Positions 35,517 to 44,681 of a DNA stretch of 55,129 bases are shown in pieces. Where the stretch lies: assembly GCA_910580225.1 (NCBI GenBank), contig CAJTXE010000020.1, positions 24,140 to 79,268 of the forward strand. Direction: 5' to 3'. A model generated the notes under the pieces. The model had not been told where the DNA came from and made no database searches. It saw only the letters and a list, made by a program, of their open reading frames with translations. Made by a program: the position numbers and the translations under genes. The stretch comes from an uncultured Acetatifactor sp. (lineage in GTDB: Bacteria; Bacillota; Clostridia; Lachnospirales; Lachnospiraceae). The stretch's first letter is position 1, and each line of letters begins with the position of its first letter.

Positions 35517-35590
35517 CGGCGCGTGGCTCAGCTTGGTAGAGCGCGGCGTTCGGGACGCCGAGGTCGCAGGTTCGAATCCTGTCGCGCCGA
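35517..35590 (+). tRNA. tRNA-Pro, anticodon CGG
   Basis: The 74-nt gene folds as a full cloverleaf. The acceptor stem is CGGCGCG with CGCGCCG, the anticodon stem CGGCG/CGCCG surrounds the loop TTCGGGA (anticodon CGG), and the T-loop is TTCGAAT. The discriminator base is A. CCA is not encoded; a T run follows directly and may end transcription. It reads codon CCG. It lies 1.6 kb from the proS T-box leader. Confidence 0.95.
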
Positions 35591-36043
35591 TTTTTTATGT
35601 CGGAAGTCCGTTACCTGGTTCACCGTTTCCGACAGAAAATGCGTTTGTGCTGACAGATGCCGGAGTGGAAACCGTTGTCTGCTTCTCAGCCGAAATGAAA
35701 GCGTCTGAATTTATCTGCGGAAAACCGTTTCACTGCACAGCCGGGGAAACGGTTATTTTTGTCCCCCCAATTCCGATACCGCCCAGACAAAAATGTTACA
35801 TAGATGCCCACCATACTGCAAACTATCGCCTTGCCTTCGTAATGCGGCAGTATCCAATGAGCAGTGACTTTTTGTTTTCCCCACAAAACCGTTGCGGTTC
35901 GGGACTGACTGGTTCATAATCAGTTTGGTGCTATGGTACAGAATGAAAAATCAAATAAATATTCAGATTAAATGTGACTTATAACCAAATATGACAGGTT
36001 AAAAACCTGAATTGCCAGTTCCATCATATTGGAGGAAACGGAT
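35591..36043. other. 453-bp stretch without a recognisable gene
   Basis: After the tRNA T run I see no convincing open frame, repeat or riboswitch. A small CAGGTT-AAA-AACCTG hairpin lies at about 35995-36010, just before the PAS gene. The stretch may include decayed coding sequence. Confidence 0.5.
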
Positions 36044-38002
36044 TTGGAAAGCAAGGACTATGAACGAATCCTGGATGCCATGCCGGAAACCGGAGTCTAC
36101 GTCATTCGGGAAGACAATCACGGAATATTATACTACAACAAAAGGGTACATACCGTATCCCCAGAGGTTCGACAGGGTATGACCTGCCATGAAGTCTGGA
36201 ACGGCTCCTGTATCAACTGCCCGCTACTAACCATAGCAGACCGGCAGGAGGGGCGTTCTATCGGCTATAATCCCACCTTCGGCGGGGTGGTAGACATGGT
36301 AGCCACCCGGACACTCTGGCAGGATACCATAGCAGCCTTTGTGGTCACTGTCACCCCCCGTCTGGAGACGGCAGGTTATGTTTACCGCAAGATTCTGCGT
36401 GTGGATCTGGACCTGGAACGCTATGATGTACTGAAACTGGAACCGGACGCCTGGCTCACAGGAGACAATACCACAGACTTTTTCTGGCAGCTGGAACAGC
36501 TGGCCGAAAATGCTATCCATCCTGATGACAGGGAGCGTTTTCTAACCTTTATCCGTCCGAAACACCTGAAGGAAGCCCTGCAATCTGACAGAAAAAAGCT
36601 GACCTGTATCTATCGCCGTCAGCGTCTGGGCATATACCGCTGGAATCTGGTAGAAGTCGTGAAATGCTTTGATTACAGCGAAACACACAAAATGGTAATT
36701 TTCTGTATCATGGATGTGCATGAAACCATGCGGGAAGGATTGGAACAGGAGGAAAGCAGCGCCCACAATCAGAAGCTCATCTGTGCAGTTGGTGAACAAA
36801 GCTTCCGCATTTACAATATTGATCTGAAGGAAGGCAGCGTGGAAACGGTTCTGACAGAAGAAAGACCAAATGAATTGTCTGCCGCACTGCCATCTTGGAA
36901 TATCCTGATGCAGTCCCAAATCAGCCCTATGCTCCACGTGGCATACCGAAATACCTTTGAACAGAAATTTTCCCTGGAAAGCCTGCGGGAAACCAGACAG
37001 ACCGGAAACCATCATGTGGAACTGCTCTGTCAGTGGAATACCGGGGGCGTTTACCGCTATATCTCCATCACGGCACATCTGGATCCGACGGAAACCGATA
37101 CCGATCATGCAATTCTGGCCTTCCAGGACATGGACGAAAGAATCCGCCGTGAACTGCTCCACAGCCAACGTGATATGCAGATGGCTGCCATACTCAAATC
37201 ACAGTACAGCCGCCTGAACACAGTACATCTGGAAAGCGGCCAGTGCGAACAGCTCAATCTGCGGGACGAAGAGGAACTGCCAGGACCATTGATCGGAGAT
37301 TATGACTACCATATGCACCAGGCTCTGTACAACAAAGTCCACCCTGAAGATGCCATTCATTACAGTAATCTCCTGTCATTGGAGCACCTCCGTAAAAAAG
37401 CTGCCGATACGGAGGCTTACTCCGAGGAAATCTGCCAGTACCGCCTGAAAGGCGAACCGGTCCACTGGATTGAGCAGCATATCATTTATAACCGGAAAGA
37501 CAATCGGGTATCCGTCAACATTCTTGGGCAGGACATTACCGTCCAGAAACGGGAGGAGGAAACCCGGCTTCAGGCATTGCGGGATCGTTCTTATATCATC
37601 AGCAGTTTAAGCAGCCTGTTTTTCTCCACCTACTATATAGATCTGACCCAGGATACTTTCCGGGCAGTTACCAAACTGGGCAAGGAAGGAGATGTTCTGG
37701 GCAGCGAAGTCAACTGTACCACGGCACTTCAGGTCTATGCCGACAATTTTGTCCATGTGGACGACCGGGCAGAATTTTTTGAAGTCATGAATGTGGAGAA
37801 CTGGAGCCGCTCACTGCGGTGGTGGAATCCCTATGTGACCATCACCTACCGGAAAATGCCGGACGGAAGTCCGGGTGATCAGGAAACCTGCCGCTGGATC
37901 CGGGCTACTGCCGTTCTTGCACAGACCGGGGAAAACGACCTGCCCAAAACGGTGGTATTTGTTGCACAGGATATCACTGAAAGCAGAGAGAAAAAAAGCT
38001 GA
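36044..38002 (+). CDS. Multi-PAS sensory protein without an output domain
   Basis: The 652-residue protein starts at the TTG at 36044 (MESKDYERILDAMPETGVYV), with GGAGG 8 nt before. A TTG at 36029 is in frame but lies before that site. The N-terminal PAS-like unit carries the cysteines CHEVWNGSCINCPL. Further PAS/PAC-like units follow, recognisable by TCIYRRQRLGIYRWNLVEVV, ICAVGEQSFRIYNIDLKEGS, QYRLKGEPVHWIEQHIIYN and TYYIDLTQDTFRAVTKLG. No kinase, GGDEF, EAL or membrane segment is seen, so it must act through a partner. A response-regulator diguanylate cyclase follows by 88 bp. The ligand is unknown. Confidence 0.78.
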   Translation: MESKDYERILDAMPETGVYVIREDNHGILYYNKRVHTVSPEVRQGMTCHEVWNGSCINCPLLTIADRQEGRSIGYNPTFGGVVDMVATRTLWQDTIAAFVVTVTPRLETAGYVYRKILRVDLDLERYDVLKLEPDAWLTGDNTTDFFWQLEQLAENAIHPDDRERFLTFIRPKHLKEALQSDRKKLTCIYRRQRLGIYRWNLVEVVKCFDYSETHKMVIFCIMDVHETMREGLEQEESSAHNQKLICAVGEQSFRIYNIDLKEGSVETVLTEERPNELSAALPSWNILMQSQISPMLHVAYRNTFEQKFSLESLRETRQTGNHHVELLCQWNTGGVYRYISITAHLDPTETDTDHAILAFQDMDERIRRELLHSQRDMQMAAILKSQYSRLNTVHLESGQCEQLNLRDEEELPGPLIGDYDYHMHQALYNKVHPEDAIHYSNLLSLEHLRKKAADTEAYSEEICQYRLKGEPVHWIEQHIIYNRKDNRVSVNILGQDITVQKREEETRLQALRDRSYIISSLSSLFFSTYYIDLTQDTFRAVTKLGKEGDVLGSEVNCTTALQVYADNFVHVDDRAEFFEVMNVENWSRSLRWWNPYVTITYRKMPDGSPGDQETCRWIRATAVLAQTGENDLPKTVVFVAQDITESREKKS

Positions 38003-38090
38003 AGAAATCATTTTTAGAATCCTGTTTCTATTACAAAAACAGACGGCTGCTGCCCTGCCGTCTACAGTCTGGGAAAGGACACAAAACTAT

Positions 38091-39008
38091 ATGGAGCATA
38101 TCTTGGTGATTGATGACAGCCGGGCACAGGCAGAATATCTGAAATCCATTTTAAGCAGCGACTATGCGGTTACTACCTGCCAGAACGGCGAGGAAGGGTT
38201 GGATCTGGCAAAATCCGGACAGTTTTCCCTGATTTTTCTGGATATCATCATGCCGGAAATGGATGGTTTCACCCTTTTGCGGAAACTGCAGGAGACTCTG
38301 GTAACCAAATATATCCCTGTGATTCTCATCACAGGACTTTCCGACGTACAGCATGAGGAAAAAGGACTCACACTGGGTGCAGTAGACTATATCACAAAAC
38401 CCTTCAGCCCCATCACGGTAAAAGCACGGGCCAACACACATATCAAACTCTTCCATTATCAGATGCATTTTATGAAACAGGCCATGGTGGATCAGCTCAC
38501 CGGCATCGCAAACAGAAGACGCTATAAGGAATACAGCATTGCCAAATGGCGGGAAGCCGGCCGGCTGGGGCTGCCGTTCACCCTCTGCATCTTTGACATC
38601 GATAAATTTAAAACCTACAATGATACCTTCGGCCACCCTGCAGGAGATAAAGTCATTGCCGCCGTAGCAAAAACCGCATCCTCCTATCTCCAGCGCGCCA
38701 CGGATTTTCTGGCACGCTATGGCGGAGAAGAATTCGTTGCCATTGTGGTAGGAATGGAGGCACAAGAGGCCTTTCAGTTTTTCCAGAAGATTCGGCAGGC
38801 GGTGGAAGACCTCCACATGCCCCATAATTCTGCCGTCTCTCCCTGGGTAACTATCAGTATTGGCGGAGTCACACTGGTTCCCCAGAATGATGACGTATAT
38901 GATACTTATCTGAAAATAGCAGACAATATGCTCTATGACGCGAAAGAGCACGGACGGAACAGGGTAGTATGGTCTAACGGAAATGAAGAACAATGGCGGG
39001 AGAAATGA
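38091..39008 (+). CDS. Response regulator diguanylate cyclase (REC-GGDEF)
   Basis: The 305-residue protein has a receiver domain first: acidic pair Asp8/Asp9, phosphoacceptor Asp51 in FLDIIMPEMDG, and lysine in YITKPFSP. The GGDEF domain has DQLTGIANRR, the metal-binding FDIDKFKTYND and the active site GGEEF. An RATD inhibitory site lies five residues before GGEEF, as in product-inhibited cyclases. It should make cyclic di-GMP when phosphorylated. No histidine kinase is next to it; the PAS protein upstream is the obvious candidate partner. The start is chosen by homology, as an earlier in-frame ATG (37875) lies in the PAS gene. Confidence 0.93.
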   Translation: MEHILVIDDSRAQAEYLKSILSSDYAVTTCQNGEEGLDLAKSGQFSLIFLDIIMPEMDGFTLLRKLQETLVTKYIPVILITGLSDVQHEEKGLTLGAVDYITKPFSPITVKARANTHIKLFHYQMHFMKQAMVDQLTGIANRRRYKEYSIAKWREAGRLGLPFTLCIFDIDKFKTYNDTFGHPAGDKVIAAVAKTASSYLQRATDFLARYGGEEFVAIVVGMEAQEAFQFFQKIRQAVEDLHMPHNSAVSPWVTISIGGVTLVPQNDDVYDTYLKIADNMLYDAKEHGRNRVVWSNGNEEQWREK

Positions 39009-39026
39009 CTCCCGCCTTCTTTTCTA
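38995..39026 (+). terminator. Intrinsic terminator overlapping the stop of the GGDEF gene
   Basis: GGCGGGAG (38995-39002) pairs with CTCCCGCC (39009-39016) around AAATGA, followed by TTCTTTTCT. The stop codon lies in the loop. Confidence 0.75.
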
Positions 39027-39060
39027 TCTCTGCTTTTTAAAATGTATCCATAAATCCTTC

Positions 39061-39960
39061 CTATTCTTTATCCTGAGATTTCAAAAGCTGCGCAATCAGA
39101 TGGTCTACCTCCTGAAGCTGCTCCCGGGAGTTCTCACGATGACTCTGCCTGCGGTACTGCGAAGGAGACATCCCCTTCATAGCACGAAACGCCCTGGTGA
39201 ACACCAGCGCATCACTGTAACCGCAGGAAAGTGCAATACTTTCTATGGGATAAGAAGTAGAGTCCAGCAGTTCTCTTGCCTTGGTTATACGGAATGTAGT
39301 GAGAAATCGTTGGGGAGACATGCCCAGATAGCCTTGAAACAATGTGTAAAGATAACTTCTGTTAATGCATACATAATCCGCTACATCGGTTACCTTGATA
39401 GGGTTGCAGTAATTGCTCTGAATAAAGGACACTGCCTTTTTTACATATTGATTCCCCTTGTCTTCCTCGTCTTTTGCCACTACGCCGGCACTCTCCGCCA
39501 AGATAGACAGAAATACTCCCAGCTGGCCGTTCCGCCTTAAATCGTCTGCCACCCCGAAGGTATTGTGCTCCATCATATCCCGAACGATTGCATACAATTC
39601 CTGATCTCTGTCACAGGCAAAAATAGGATGTCTGGCGGAGAGCCCCATGGATTCCAGGTACTCTCCCGCCCTGCTGCCTCCGAAGCCTACCCACAGGTAG
39701 CTCCAGGGTTCCTTCTCATCCGCCTGATAGAAAACCAGCTCATTGGGCTGTATCAGAAAACCGTAGCCTGTCTCCAGTCGGTATTCCTTGTCATGAAAGC
39801 GAAACACGCCCCTGCCGCTGAGCACATAGTGAATCAGATAATGGGGCTTGGAGGCCGGACCGAAGCTGTGAAGACTCTCCGTCCGGGAACAACCGCAGCA
39901 GTTCACATACAGACTTCCCACTTTATCATTTTCAAAATCCAGTTTAAACGCTTTCTCCAT
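39061..39960 (-). CDS. AraC-family transcriptional regulator
   Basis: The 299-residue protein has an N-terminal cupin-like sensing domain (HYVLSGRGVFRFHDKEYRL, GYGFLIQPNELVFYQADE). The C-terminal double helix-turn-helix domain includes VTDVADYVCINRSYLYTLFQ and SIALSCGYSDALVFTRAFRAMKGMSPSQYRR. Such proteins often respond to a sugar. It lies 21 bp after the aldo/keto reductase on the same strand, so it may control that gene. The effector is unknown. Confidence 0.93.
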   Translation of the reverse strand: MEKAFKLDFENDKVGSLYVNCCGCSRTESLHSFGPASKPHYLIHYVLSGRGVFRFHDKEYRLETGYGFLIQPNELVFYQADEKEPWSYLWVGFGGSRAGEYLESMGLSARHPIFACDRDQELYAIVRDMMEHNTFGVADDLRRNGQLGVFLSILAESAGVVAKDEEDKGNQYVKKAVSFIQSNYCNPIKVTDVADYVCINRSYLYTLFQGYLGMSPQRFLTTFRITKARELLDSTSYPIESIALSCGYSDALVFTRAFRAMKGMSPSQYRRQSHRENSREQLQEVDHLIAQLLKSQDKE

Positions 39961-39981
39961 GAAACAGAACCTGCCTCCGGC

Positions 39982-41118
39982 TTAAAATACAAATTCCTTC
40001 TTCTCCAGATCAGCCTGTACTTTCTCCAGATCCTCCCTGATCTGCAGCTTCTGCGGACAGGCCTTTTCACATTTTCCGCATCTGATGCAGTTCTTTGCCT
40101 GCTTTTCTTCCCCCAGGTCATTCTCCCAGCTGTTTTTCACCATATTGTAATTCTGGTACATATGATAGGTATTCCACACTCGGAAATTCCCCGGGATATC
40201 CACACCTGCAGGACAGGGCATACAGTACCTGCAGGCCGTACAGCCGTTTTTCACCCTTCCTCTGATCAGTGCAACGATATCGTCTATGGTTTTCGCCTCC
40301 CCGTCAGAAAGCGGACGGAAAGGTGAGAATGTCTTCAGATTATCCTCTACCTGCCCCATAGTAGACATACCGCTTAAGATCACTTTCACATTCGGCAGGC
40401 TTCCCACCCAGCGCAGCGCGTAAGATGCAGTGGACGCCTCCGGATCCAAGGCTCGGAATTTTCCAGTGATGTCCTCCGCAAAGGCTGCCAGAGAACCGCC
40501 CTTTACAGGCTCCATGATGATCAGAGGCACATTCCGCTCCTCAGTAAGCCGATAGCCCCTGAATCCCGCCTGTGTTTCCGTGTCCATATAATTCAGCTGA
40601 ATCTGGCAGAAGTCCCAGTCTCGATAGCATAGGATTTCTTCAAACGCCTCATAACTGTCGTGAAAGGAAAATCCCAGATAGCGGATCCTGCCGTCTGCTT
40701 TCAGCTGTTCCAGATACTCCACCACCCCCAGGTCAGCCATTTTGCGGAAACTGTCTCTGCCCATAGCATGCATCAGATAGAAATCAATATAATCCGTCTG
40801 AAGACGTTTCAGTTGTTCTTCGAAAATACGTTCCGCATCTTCCCGATTCGTTACATTCCAGCAGGGAAGCTTTGTCGCCAGGTAAAAAGCATGCCTGTCG
40901 TATTTCTTCAGCGCCCTGCCCACAAAGGGTTCACTGTCTCCGTTGTGATAGGGATAGGCAGTGTCAATATAGTTCACACCGGCCCCAATGGCTTTGTCCA
41001 GCATTCGCTCCGCCTCAGGCTCATCAATCTTCCCCTCTGCCGTCACTGGGAAACGCATACAGCCGAATCCCAACAATGATGTCTCAATCCCCAGTTTATC
41101 CAATTTTCGTTTTTCCAT
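39982..41118 (-). CDS. Aldo/keto reductase with C-terminal iron-sulfur domain
   Basis: The 378-residue protein has an aldo/keto reductase barrel in residues 1-270. The catalytic set is Asp53 and Tyr58 in YIDTAYPYHNG, Lys83 in ATKLP and His in FYLMHAMG. The C-terminal part holds cysteine clusters CTACRYCMPCPAG and CIRCGKCEKACPQ, typical of 4Fe-4S binding. Enzymes of this type are common in anaerobes; physiological substrates are mostly undefined. It is the first gene of a two-gene unit with araC. Confidence 0.93.
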   Translation of the reverse strand: MEKRKLDKLGIETSLLGFGCMRFPVTAEGKIDEPEAERMLDKAIGAGVNYIDTAYPYHNGDSEPFVGRALKKYDRHAFYLATKLPCWNVTNREDAERIFEEQLKRLQTDYIDFYLMHAMGRDSFRKMADLGVVEYLEQLKADGRIRYLGFSFHDSYEAFEEILCYRDWDFCQIQLNYMDTETQAGFRGYRLTEERNVPLIIMEPVKGGSLAAFAEDITGKFRALDPEASTASYALRWVGSLPNVKVILSGMSTMGQVEDNLKTFSPFRPLSDGEAKTIDDIVALIRGRVKNGCTACRYCMPCPAGVDIPGNFRVWNTYHMYQNYNMVKNSWENDLGEEKQAKNCIRCGKCEKACPQKLQIREDLEKVQADLEKKEFVF

Positions 41119-41331
41119 TTCTGCCTCCTATTACTTGTTCCTGTATACCTCTAACCGCAATTCGCTTCTTTTCCGCTGCTTTGATTCCGCAGCTGTCTCC
41201 CACTCTGTTTTCTCTTTCCCTCTTTTGCGCCTTCGTCCCGTCTTCGGACAGTTCCCCGTCTGGTTTGCGCTTTCATGTCTTTGTCCCCAGCCCCGCTTAC
41301 GTTTTCTTTGCGCACCTCTGCATTCCGGCAA

Positions 41332-42717
41332 TCACTCTGTCTTCAGAAGATATCCCTCCTCGTCAAACACTACCCCAAAACTGCGGCTGCATTCATTAAT
41401 TTTGTCCACAATCCTCCGAGCTTCCTCTCCTTCCGACGGCGTAGGTTTATAGTCGTTTCTGCCGGTGACAGAGCTTACCGAACAGGGAATCACCCGAATC
41501 TCCCTGTCCTCCTGCTTTTCGCCCTCCAGAAATGTAAATGTCTGCTGAAAAATCATACAGTCTTTATCCGGCGGATTCCGATTCGCCCCAAAACAGAAGT
41601 TCCCCAGACTGTAGACAATAAATTTTCCCCCATATTCCTCCACGCCCTGGAGCACATGGGGATGATGGCCGATCACCAGGTCATATCCCCAGTCAATGCA
41701 TTTTCTGCCCAGGCTTTTCTGATAGTCTTCAGGATAATATTCCCGTTCGATTCCCCAATGGCAGCATGCAAAAACCAGATCTGCGCCTTCCTGACGAAGC
41801 TGCTCTATCCCTTCCTGCAGATACTTCTCTACACCGGCCCCCTGTCCTACCTCATTGACAGACACGATGCCGATCCGGATGCCCTTTGTCTCATACATAC
41901 AGTAATTTTCATCATATGCATAGAGGATCCCGGCGGCTTCCAGCGCTTCCACCGTGTCGGCAGTTCCCTGTTCTTTGTAATCGAGACGGTGATTATTGCC
42001 CATGCTGACAACTTCCACACTACCTTCCGTTAAAATATTGACGTATTCCGGATCACCTGAGATACAATAGGTCTGTCCCTCCCGAAAATCCCCGGAGCGG
42101 GTCAACGGCCCCTCCAGATTCACCAGTGTCAAATCATCCTCCGAAAAAATGTCCGCAACATTTCCGAAAAAGTAAGCGTCTCCTGCCCCCTGGTCATAAG
42201 TCTGCCGGAACGAAATCTCATATCCCTGACCAATATAATTTCCCATGGTTACATCCCCGGCTGCAGATATCGTAATGCGAACCTGTTCCGGCTCCGAATC
42301 TGTTTCCCATGTCCTGTCCGCATCTGCTCCGGAAACAGAAAGCTGTCCGCTATGCTCCCCTGAAATGTCTCTTCCCGGTATGCCGTTCTCTCCGCCGCTG
42401 TTTCCGCTGCTTTCCCCGTTGTTCTCCCATTGATTATCCTTCGAACTGTTTTCCCCGTCTGTCCCCGACTGGTCTTCCGACCAAATGTTTTCCCCGTTAT
42501 TGTCCCCCTGACCATCCGGCAGAAAGTCTTTCCCCTCCGTCCCCGGTTGGTCCTCCGGCGAAATATTTTCTCTGCCTTCCTGCCTGATTTCAACGGTAGT
42601 CAATTCCGCCACTGACACGGGCATCTGTTCCTGGTTTCCGCAGGCGCCTGACAGCACGCTTATCAATAAAGTAACCAGAACACGCCTTCCTGTCCTCATA
42701 CTTTGATTCCCTGTCAC
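41332..42717 (-). CDS. CapA-family lipoprotein
   Basis: The 461-residue protein starts at a GTG whose bases overlap the TGA of the upstream gene (GTGA), implying coupling; the ATG at 42699 is an alternative. The lipobox LSGAC puts lipidated Cys at residue 26. Residues ~30-140 are a disordered Asn/Gly/Glu/Ser linker. The CapA metallophosphatase-like domain has AAGDVTMG, LVNLEGPLT, MGNNHRLDY, CCHWGIE and IGHHPHVLQG. Relatives take part in poly-gamma-glutamate or capsule handling, though the reaction is not settled. It is the last gene of the lcp operon. Confidence 0.9.
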   Translation of the reverse strand: MTGNQSMRTGRRVLVTLLISVLSGACGNQEQMPVSVAELTTVEIRQEGRENISPEDQPGTEGKDFLPDGQGDNNGENIWSEDQSGTDGENSSKDNQWENNGESSGNSGGENGIPGRDISGEHSGQLSVSGADADRTWETDSEPEQVRITISAAGDVTMGNYIGQGYEISFRQTYDQGAGDAYFFGNVADIFSEDDLTLVNLEGPLTRSGDFREGQTYCISGDPEYVNILTEGSVEVVSMGNNHRLDYKEQGTADTVEALEAAGILYAYDENYCMYETKGIRIGIVSVNEVGQGAGVEKYLQEGIEQLRQEGADLVFACCHWGIEREYYPEDYQKSLGRKCIDWGYDLVIGHHPHVLQGVEEYGGKFIVYSLGNFCFGANRNPPDKDCMIFQQTFTFLEGEKQEDREIRVIPCSVSSVTGRNDYKPTPSEGEEARRIVDKINECSRSFGVVFDEEGYLLKTE

Positions 42718-43022
42718 CTCTTTTTCAGCATTTTTATTTCCGCTTTGTTGTAGATCACCATCACCAAAACCGCTTCTGCAATCAGCAGCAGGGCGGAGAC
42801 CGGGCTGACCCAGCCTCCAAACGCATTTCCCGCAAACAGTGTAAGTTCGGCAGCTCCACCAAAAATAAGAGTCAGATTGCCGCAGAATCTGTTATACTTT
42901 TTCACATCCGTAACCTCAATGGGACGTTTATTGAATACCTGATTCCTCTCCTCACAGCTGTATATCTTTATCGCCACATTGATGCACATGAAAGCAATAA
43001 AAACAAATATGATAAAATCCAT
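42714..43022 (-). CDS. Small membrane protein of unknown function
   Basis: The 102-residue protein has three predicted membrane segments: residues 3-20, ~50-68 and ~74-92. A short charged loop (CEERNQVFNKRPIEVTDVKK) lies between the first two. It resembles small clostridial DUF3784-type proteins, but I am not sure. Its stop overlaps the capA start and it follows lcp by 9 bp, so all three are one operon. An accessory role in the envelope is plausible. Confidence 0.75.
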   Translation of the reverse strand: MDFIIFVFIAFMCINVAIKIYSCEERNQVFNKRPIEVTDVKKYNRFCGNLTLIFGGAAELTLFAGNAFGGWVSPVSALLLIAEAVLVMVIYNKAEIKMLKKR

Positions 43023-43031
43023 TCTGTCCTC

Positions 43032-44681
43032 CTACTCCCCATACAGTTTTTCCCTTAAGTAGCTGATATTTTTCTCAAAGTCCACTTCCAGTACTTCCAT
43101 CTTGCGTATTGTCACATTTTGATAAGTTCCGGGCTGGGGAATGCTGTCAGATTCAATATCGTATGTAAGCATATTCCCTGCCATCAAACTCAGGCGAAAA
43201 CACTCTCCCCTGGTCAGATTCGTCGTCAGGTTCGGCAGCAGCCCGTCCATCAACCCGCCCGGGTTCGTGACCAAAGCCGAAGGCAGCCTCCCAATCACAG
43301 CGGTCAGCACCTTCCGCTGCCTGTCTGTTCTGCCGAAATCCGTACCCAGATAGCGGTTCCGGCTGTAAGCAAGTGCCTGGGGACCGTTCAGATGCACCGG
43401 TCCGCTCTCTGAGACATCTATATTGTCCGTCCCCTGAGGTCTGTCCGTCAGAATATTGTATTCTACCAGATAGCCGTTGACATATTCCTTCTCCTCCTTA
43501 GACAGTTCCAGTTCAATCCCTCCCACCGCATCTACCAGACCGGCAAAGGCTTCAAAGTTCACCAGGATATAACGGTTGACTGAGATATCAAGATTTTTCT
43601 CGATCGTCTCCATTAACAGTTCCGCCCCGCCGAAGGAATACGCTGCATTCAGTCGATTCCCCTCATGCCCGGGAATGTCCACATATATATCCCGCAGCAG
43701 AGACGTCATATAGATCTTCTTCGTCCTACTGCTGATTGACAGGAGAATCATAGCATCGGAACGCCCGTCCTCACCGTTAACACGGGAATCATTTCCTATG
43801 AGAAGGATATTTACCACACCGTCTTCCTTCATAGGAGCCTCTGCCACAGAAGCAATTTCATGATAAGTCATTTTCCCGTATACCACACCTACCAGCTGAT
43901 AGAGTCCTATTCCCAGCAATCCCAGAATCACAGCAACAGTAATCAAAAATTTCAGCAGGCGACGCTTCTTCTTCCGTTTTTTCTTCTGTGATTTCGGCGG
44001 CTTCTTTGCCATCTGGGTCTCCTCTCTCCGGTTCTGTGCCGGTCTTCCGGAAGCTTTTCTATTCTCAGGCGGCTTTCTGCCCCGCTCCCGTCCTGCCTCC
44101 TCATAACGGTCCGGGTCCCGGCGGCGGGAAGCAGACCGGCTCTGAACATCCTGTCTCTGACTGCCTGCTCTGTGTGCAGATGCCTGTCTCCGGGCTTCTC
44201 CCTCATGGCCGAGACTCTCGTAGTCGGATATTCTCTTCCCGCCCCCTGTCCGCTGAACAGGTTCACTGTCCCAGTCGTAAATTCCCTCCTCTGTTTCGTT
44301 CTCTTCCCAGCCGGCCTCATCGTATTCCTCTTCCGCTCGAAATGGAATATCCGGATCATCTGCTTCTCTTGGAATGTATTCTGACTCACCAAGGTCTCTC
44401 CTGATATATTCTGACTCGTAGTCTTTTGGGCTGCCTTTGATGTATTCCGGCGTATTGTCGTCCCAGTTTCCTCCATCATACCGGTCCTGTCCTCTGCCAT
44501 TCTTTCCTCGTGTGTTTCCGCCTTCCTCCTGCCTGTAGGATCTCTCTGAAGAAGCCTGTCCCCCGGTATCACTGCGCCCTCTGCCGCTCTCCTTCTCCGC
44601 TTCATGCCCCAGTTCTTTCTCCAGGAATTCTTCCAGACCGCGCTGGATCTGCTCCATTTCATTTTCTTTTCGATTCTCCAT
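43032..44681 (-). CDS. LytR-CpsA-Psr (LCP) family protein with long charged cytoplasmic tail
   Basis: The 549-residue protein has an unusually long N-terminal tail of ~235 residues rich in Arg, Glu, Gly and Tyr, including repeated ESEYIRRD/GESEYIPRE. One membrane segment follows (about 243-262, KFLITVAVILGLLGIGLYQL), then the extracellular LCP domain: VNILLIGNDSR, GRSDAMILLS, LLRDIYVDIPG, RLNAAYSFGG and YSRNRYLGTDFGRTDRQR. LCP enzymes attach phospho-linked polymers to peptidoglycan. The downstream genes encode a membrane protein and CapA, which fits a polymer export or attachment operon. Confidence 0.93.
   Translation of the reverse strand: MENRKENEMEQIQRGLEEFLEKELGHEAEKESGRGRSDTGGQASSERSYRQEEGGNTRGKNGRGQDRYDGGNWDDNTPEYIKGSPKDYESEYIRRDLGESEYIPREADDPDIPFRAEEEYDEAGWEENETEEGIYDWDSEPVQRTGGGKRISDYESLGHEGEARRQASAHRAGSQRQDVQSRSASRRRDPDRYEEAGRERGRKPPENRKASGRPAQNRREETQMAKKPPKSQKKKRKKKRRLLKFLITVAVILGLLGIGLYQLVGVVYGKMTYHEIASVAEAPMKEDGVVNILLIGNDSRVNGEDGRSDAMILLSISSRTKKIYMTSLLRDIYVDIPGHEGNRLNAAYSFGGAELLMETIEKNLDISVNRYILVNFEAFAGLVDAVGGIELELSKEEKEYVNGYLVEYNILTDRPQGTDNIDVSESGPVHLNGPQALAYSRNRYLGTDFGRTDRQRKVLTAVIGRLPSALVTNPGGLMDGLLPNLTTNLTRGECFRLSLMAGNMLTYDIESDSIPQPGTYQNVTIRKMEVLEVDFEKNISYLREKLYGE

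Noticed and set aside
35457..35919. Plus-strand frames across tRNA-Pro
   Set aside because: They read through the tRNA gene; the downstream part has no domain or start signal.
35591..36043. Cyclic di-GMP riboswitch before the PAS/GGDEF pair
   Set aside because: The conserved GEMM core sequences were not found in the 453-bp region.
41131..41331. 66-codon basic minus-strand frame between capA and the aldo/keto reductase
   Set aside because: TTG start without a ribosome site, Arg/Lys-rich composition with no domain; probably intergenic.
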